Part shown: piece by piece, positions 62,901-64,000 of the stretch
Layout of the letters: each line of letters opens with the position of its first letter
How positions within the stretch are numbered: the first letter of the stretch is position 1
Program-made: the position numbers and the translations under genes
Notes under the pieces: generated by a model
Told to the model about the DNA's origin: nothing
The model's input: only the letters and a program-made list of their open reading frames with translations
Databases searched by the model: none
Origin: Domibacillus iocasae
Lineage (GTDB): Bacteria; Bacillota; Bacilli; Bacillales; Domibacillaceae
NCBI RefSeq assembly: GCF_001750285.1
Contig: NZ_MAMP01000020.1
Location: forward strand, 124,001 to 188,000
Direction: 5' to 3'
DNA: 64,000 bases

Positions 62901-64000
62901 TACCTGCTTTGACCACATATGAAGCCATTTGCCCCCAAAATTCCACAAAGGGAGCTAAAGCAGATGCCCAAACATTCTTGAACTCATAAACGGCAACGCC
63001 CAGTGGCTTGAGTGAATCTTTCAATCCCTGTACTTTAGCAACTGTTTCTTGACGAAGTTTTTCTAATTCGGTCGTAGCGGCGGTTCGGGCAAGCTGGTGC
63101 TTTTCTTTCCACATGGCGACGTACTCATTTAAGCCTTTGTCGCTCATTTGAGTAAGTGCAGCGATCTCACCGGCTGCTGAAGGACCCATTTTGCGAAGCT
63201 CCGCTATAAATCCTTGATCTACTCCCTTTTGAGCTAGAGTTGAAAGGTTAGTCTGCCAGCCTTGCATAATTTTGATCTGCTGTTGCAGGTTTAAATACAA
63301 CTGGCGCGGGTTTGTCGCCTGCATCTGCACCTGCTCAAATAAGCCGAATGTATTCGCGATTTCCTGCGTGCGTTGATCTACTGCCTGTCTATAGTCCGCC
63401 CATGCTTGTGCCTGAGCTTGAAGGTTTTTCTCTACGTCAGGTCCCATTGCCGTTCTGGCCACAATGGCAGTAAACCCAATCCATGCGGCGCCCATGACCA
63501 TGAGCAGCATCTGTTGACGCATAATTCCGGTATTAATCAAGTTGATCCGGTCCTGCAGCTCTTTCATCGATGCATTCGGACCAAGCTGCTTTAATGCAAT
63601 GACGACAGGATTTCCTTGCTTCGCTAGGCGCTCCATGCCATCTGTGACAGCCAGTAATGGCTTATTGACCCTGTACAAAGCGTTGTTCGTATCATCATAA
63701 ACCTTGGTGATTTTCGATGATGTGGTGCTCAGGTTCATCACGGTGGCAGCCTGCTGAATGTAACTTTGGCGAAGCGAGACATTGCTGTTAATCATTTGCT
63801 CGCTAATCTTTTTATGCTCTTTGCCCAGCTTGTTCACTTCGCTCATGAAGTCATTTGTTGTGCCCTTGTAGTGGCCCATCTGATTGCTGAGCTTCCACAT
63901 GTCGCCTTCAACACCCATCAACTGCTGACGGTATTTCCGCATATCATTGTGATTACGGATAAGCGATTTTTTCATTTCATCGCTCATATCCCGCCAGTTA
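59962..64000 (-). CDS. Tape measure protein with C-terminal peptidoglycan hydrolase domains, 5' truncated
   Basis: At least 1345 residues; the frame is open through the window end (reading NWRD before the Met at 63987), so the start is outside. The N-terminal half is helical, with hydrophobic segments in the middle (ALYLLWTRSETF region and ITKIAGMFAFLATTMVLILTP). Near residue 1010-1107 is a D-Ala-D-Ala peptidase-like domain with SMHSYGRAFDIGG and HTDHVHADF (likely zinc ligands). Residues 1135-1219 resemble a lytic transglycosylase (IHRESKGN, RGLLQYIPQTF). The protein sets tail length and carries wall-opening enzymes. Confidence 0.88.
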   Translation of the reverse strand, partial: NWRDMSDEMKKSLIRNHNDMRKYRQQLMGVEGDMWKLSNQMGHYKGTTNDFMSEVNKLGKEHKKISEQMINSNVSLRQSYIQQAATVMNLSTTSSKITKVYDDTNNALYRVNKPLLAVTDGMERLAKQGNPVVIALKQLGPNASMKELQDRINLINTGIMRQQMLLMVMGAAWIGFTAIVARTAMGPDVEKNLQAQAQAWADYRQAVDQRTQEIANTFGLFEQVQMQATNPRQLYLNLQQQIKIMQGWQTNLSTLAQKGVDQGFIAELRKMGPSAAGEIAALTQMSDKGLNEYVAMWKEKHQLARTAATTELEKLRQETVAKVQGLKDSLKPLGVAVYEFKNVWASALAPFVEFWGQMASYVVKAGTKVGEFVQKLNDISPWITKIAGMFAFLATTMVLILTPMAIGIGYIAGMKVAFAAAWMAIKPFAIGLASVGGTAMLVAGGVIALGAALYLLWTRSETFRTAVISGWESIKQSAISVYGFLKPYILQAFEAIVSFGQQKLTQLRQFWDENGQQIFQAVKNIWTPIGAVIKTVLGAVWSVMKFVWPAVLFLIKSVWNNIKGVIDGGLKVILGVVKLFSSIFTGDFGGMWEAVKQIFSGAVQFIWNFVQLTFYGKLLGAGKTFIMAFRSGFTTMWTGIKSIFTSGVTNVRNFFVNGFNWLRNFSNNIVSSMTSGIATRFMNMVNNTRKLFTILRAYGDSIFKAMWGAIRGTVSNIVTGVRTGFTTMKNRAVEIATSLKTTVMNRFTDIVNAAKNLPKRIGDGIKAMAKGAMSGVKALANTLAAGLESVLNKITQDGINKVLSKLGVDKKYQIPKFDIPRYAQGTKGHPGGPALLGDGRGTNAGPELYRTPQGKVGLSPATNTIMNLPKGTQVLSATNTRKVLGGMPAYNQGNTTVGDFMAGAGNAIRDKVATAATKAKDFAFDVWDYASDPGMLMNKVFDTFNLKVPNVSGAFGQVASGAVSKVKDGAIEYVKSKIGSLMDFGGGFTGGMEKDPHKIGAGAGKGGMMRYVEYWYNQVKDRFGKTNFMGGFNNRNVRGGSSKSMHSYGRAFDIGGSHETMSKIAEYLRTTATNLQYVIYNHKIAGPGQGKPWRNYDGVNPHTDHVHADFKAVSTGGGAIANIKGGAAAWRSAILKAAGQMKEPVTSAQVDGIIAQIHRESKGNQTIFQDSRVNDINMRNGNPARGLLQYIPQTFKKYMMPGHTNILSGFDQLMAFFNNTNWRKDLPYGRRGWGPTGARKYYRGGRIASRNPVWVGENGPEIAQFPGGTKITSNRDSMAMAGSYDSSGTSTGSPTGGNIYINKVEVIVQGKATKEDGYAAAEGFAEKMNEYFGGLNRIMPMNREG

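Overview
The window looks like a chromosomal segment of a Bacillaceae bacterium (phylum Bacillota). The GC content is moderate. Nearly every gene has a strong AGGAGG-type ribosome binding site, TTG and GTG starts are common, and many genes end in factor-independent terminators. The order yfmL-yfmM matches Bacillus, and TPP riboswitches, Ku, RNase J and a PBSX-like prophage all fit. I cannot fix the genus, and no rRNA, tRNA or CRISPR array was seen.

Region 1 (1-20 kb) is ordinary chromosome made of short transcription units. It holds a GDYXXLXY membrane protein (partial), an NlpC/P60 endopeptidase, a CNNM/CorC transporter-like protein, an RsbR-like STAS protein, the ABC-F protein YfmM with a coupled ATP-pyrophosphatase, and the helicase YfmL. 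These are followed by an alkyladenine glycosylase, a DUF2254 protein, a glutaminyl-tRNA synthetase, a cytosolic alpha-amylase with a long Lys/Glu-rich tail, a GNAT protein divergent from argJ across a perfect ARG box, a TetR plus YkkC/YkkD-type exporter operon, a DUF2252 protein and an AEC permease.

Region 2 (20-40 kb) carries a soluble acyl-ACP desaturase and a classical TPP-riboswitch salvage operon (ylmB-tenA-thiZ-thiX-thiY). After it come two paralogous quinone-oxidoreductase-like dehydrogenases, an EmrE-family transporter, a DUF3267 protein, a ferritin-like protein, a hydrolase, a secreted nuclease, an SH3/NlpC endopeptidase, an RNase J homologue divergent from Ku, a second RsbR-like protein, and a chemoreceptor preceded by a GC-rich multi-hairpin element.

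Region 3 (41.1-47.1 kb) is the most interesting part. A promoter, a second TPP riboswitch and a terminator precede a tightly coupled operon: a LuxE-like acyl-activating enzyme, a LuxC-like acyl reductase, an ABC importer (ATPase, permease, THI5-like lipoprotein) and a short-chain dehydrogenase. No luciferase genes are present. The parsimonious reading is that a thiamin-related carboxylic acid is imported, activated, reduced to the aldehyde and then to the alcohol. That would salvage oxidised thiamin fragments such as the pyrimidine carboxylate or the thiazole acetate. The operon abuts an N-terminally truncated terC, which suggests an insertion or deletion junction.

Region 4 (49.6-64 kb) is the left end of a contractile-tail (PBSX/myovirus-like) prophage read on the minus strand: tape measure, LysM/Dit-like protein, baseplate proteins, tail fibre, XkdX, XhlA, holin and amidase. 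Beyond the lysis genes lie three genes of unknown function with their own promoter, in the usual position for phage cargo such as defence genes. The prophage end sits beside the severed 3' end and terminator of a host gene, a likely attachment site.
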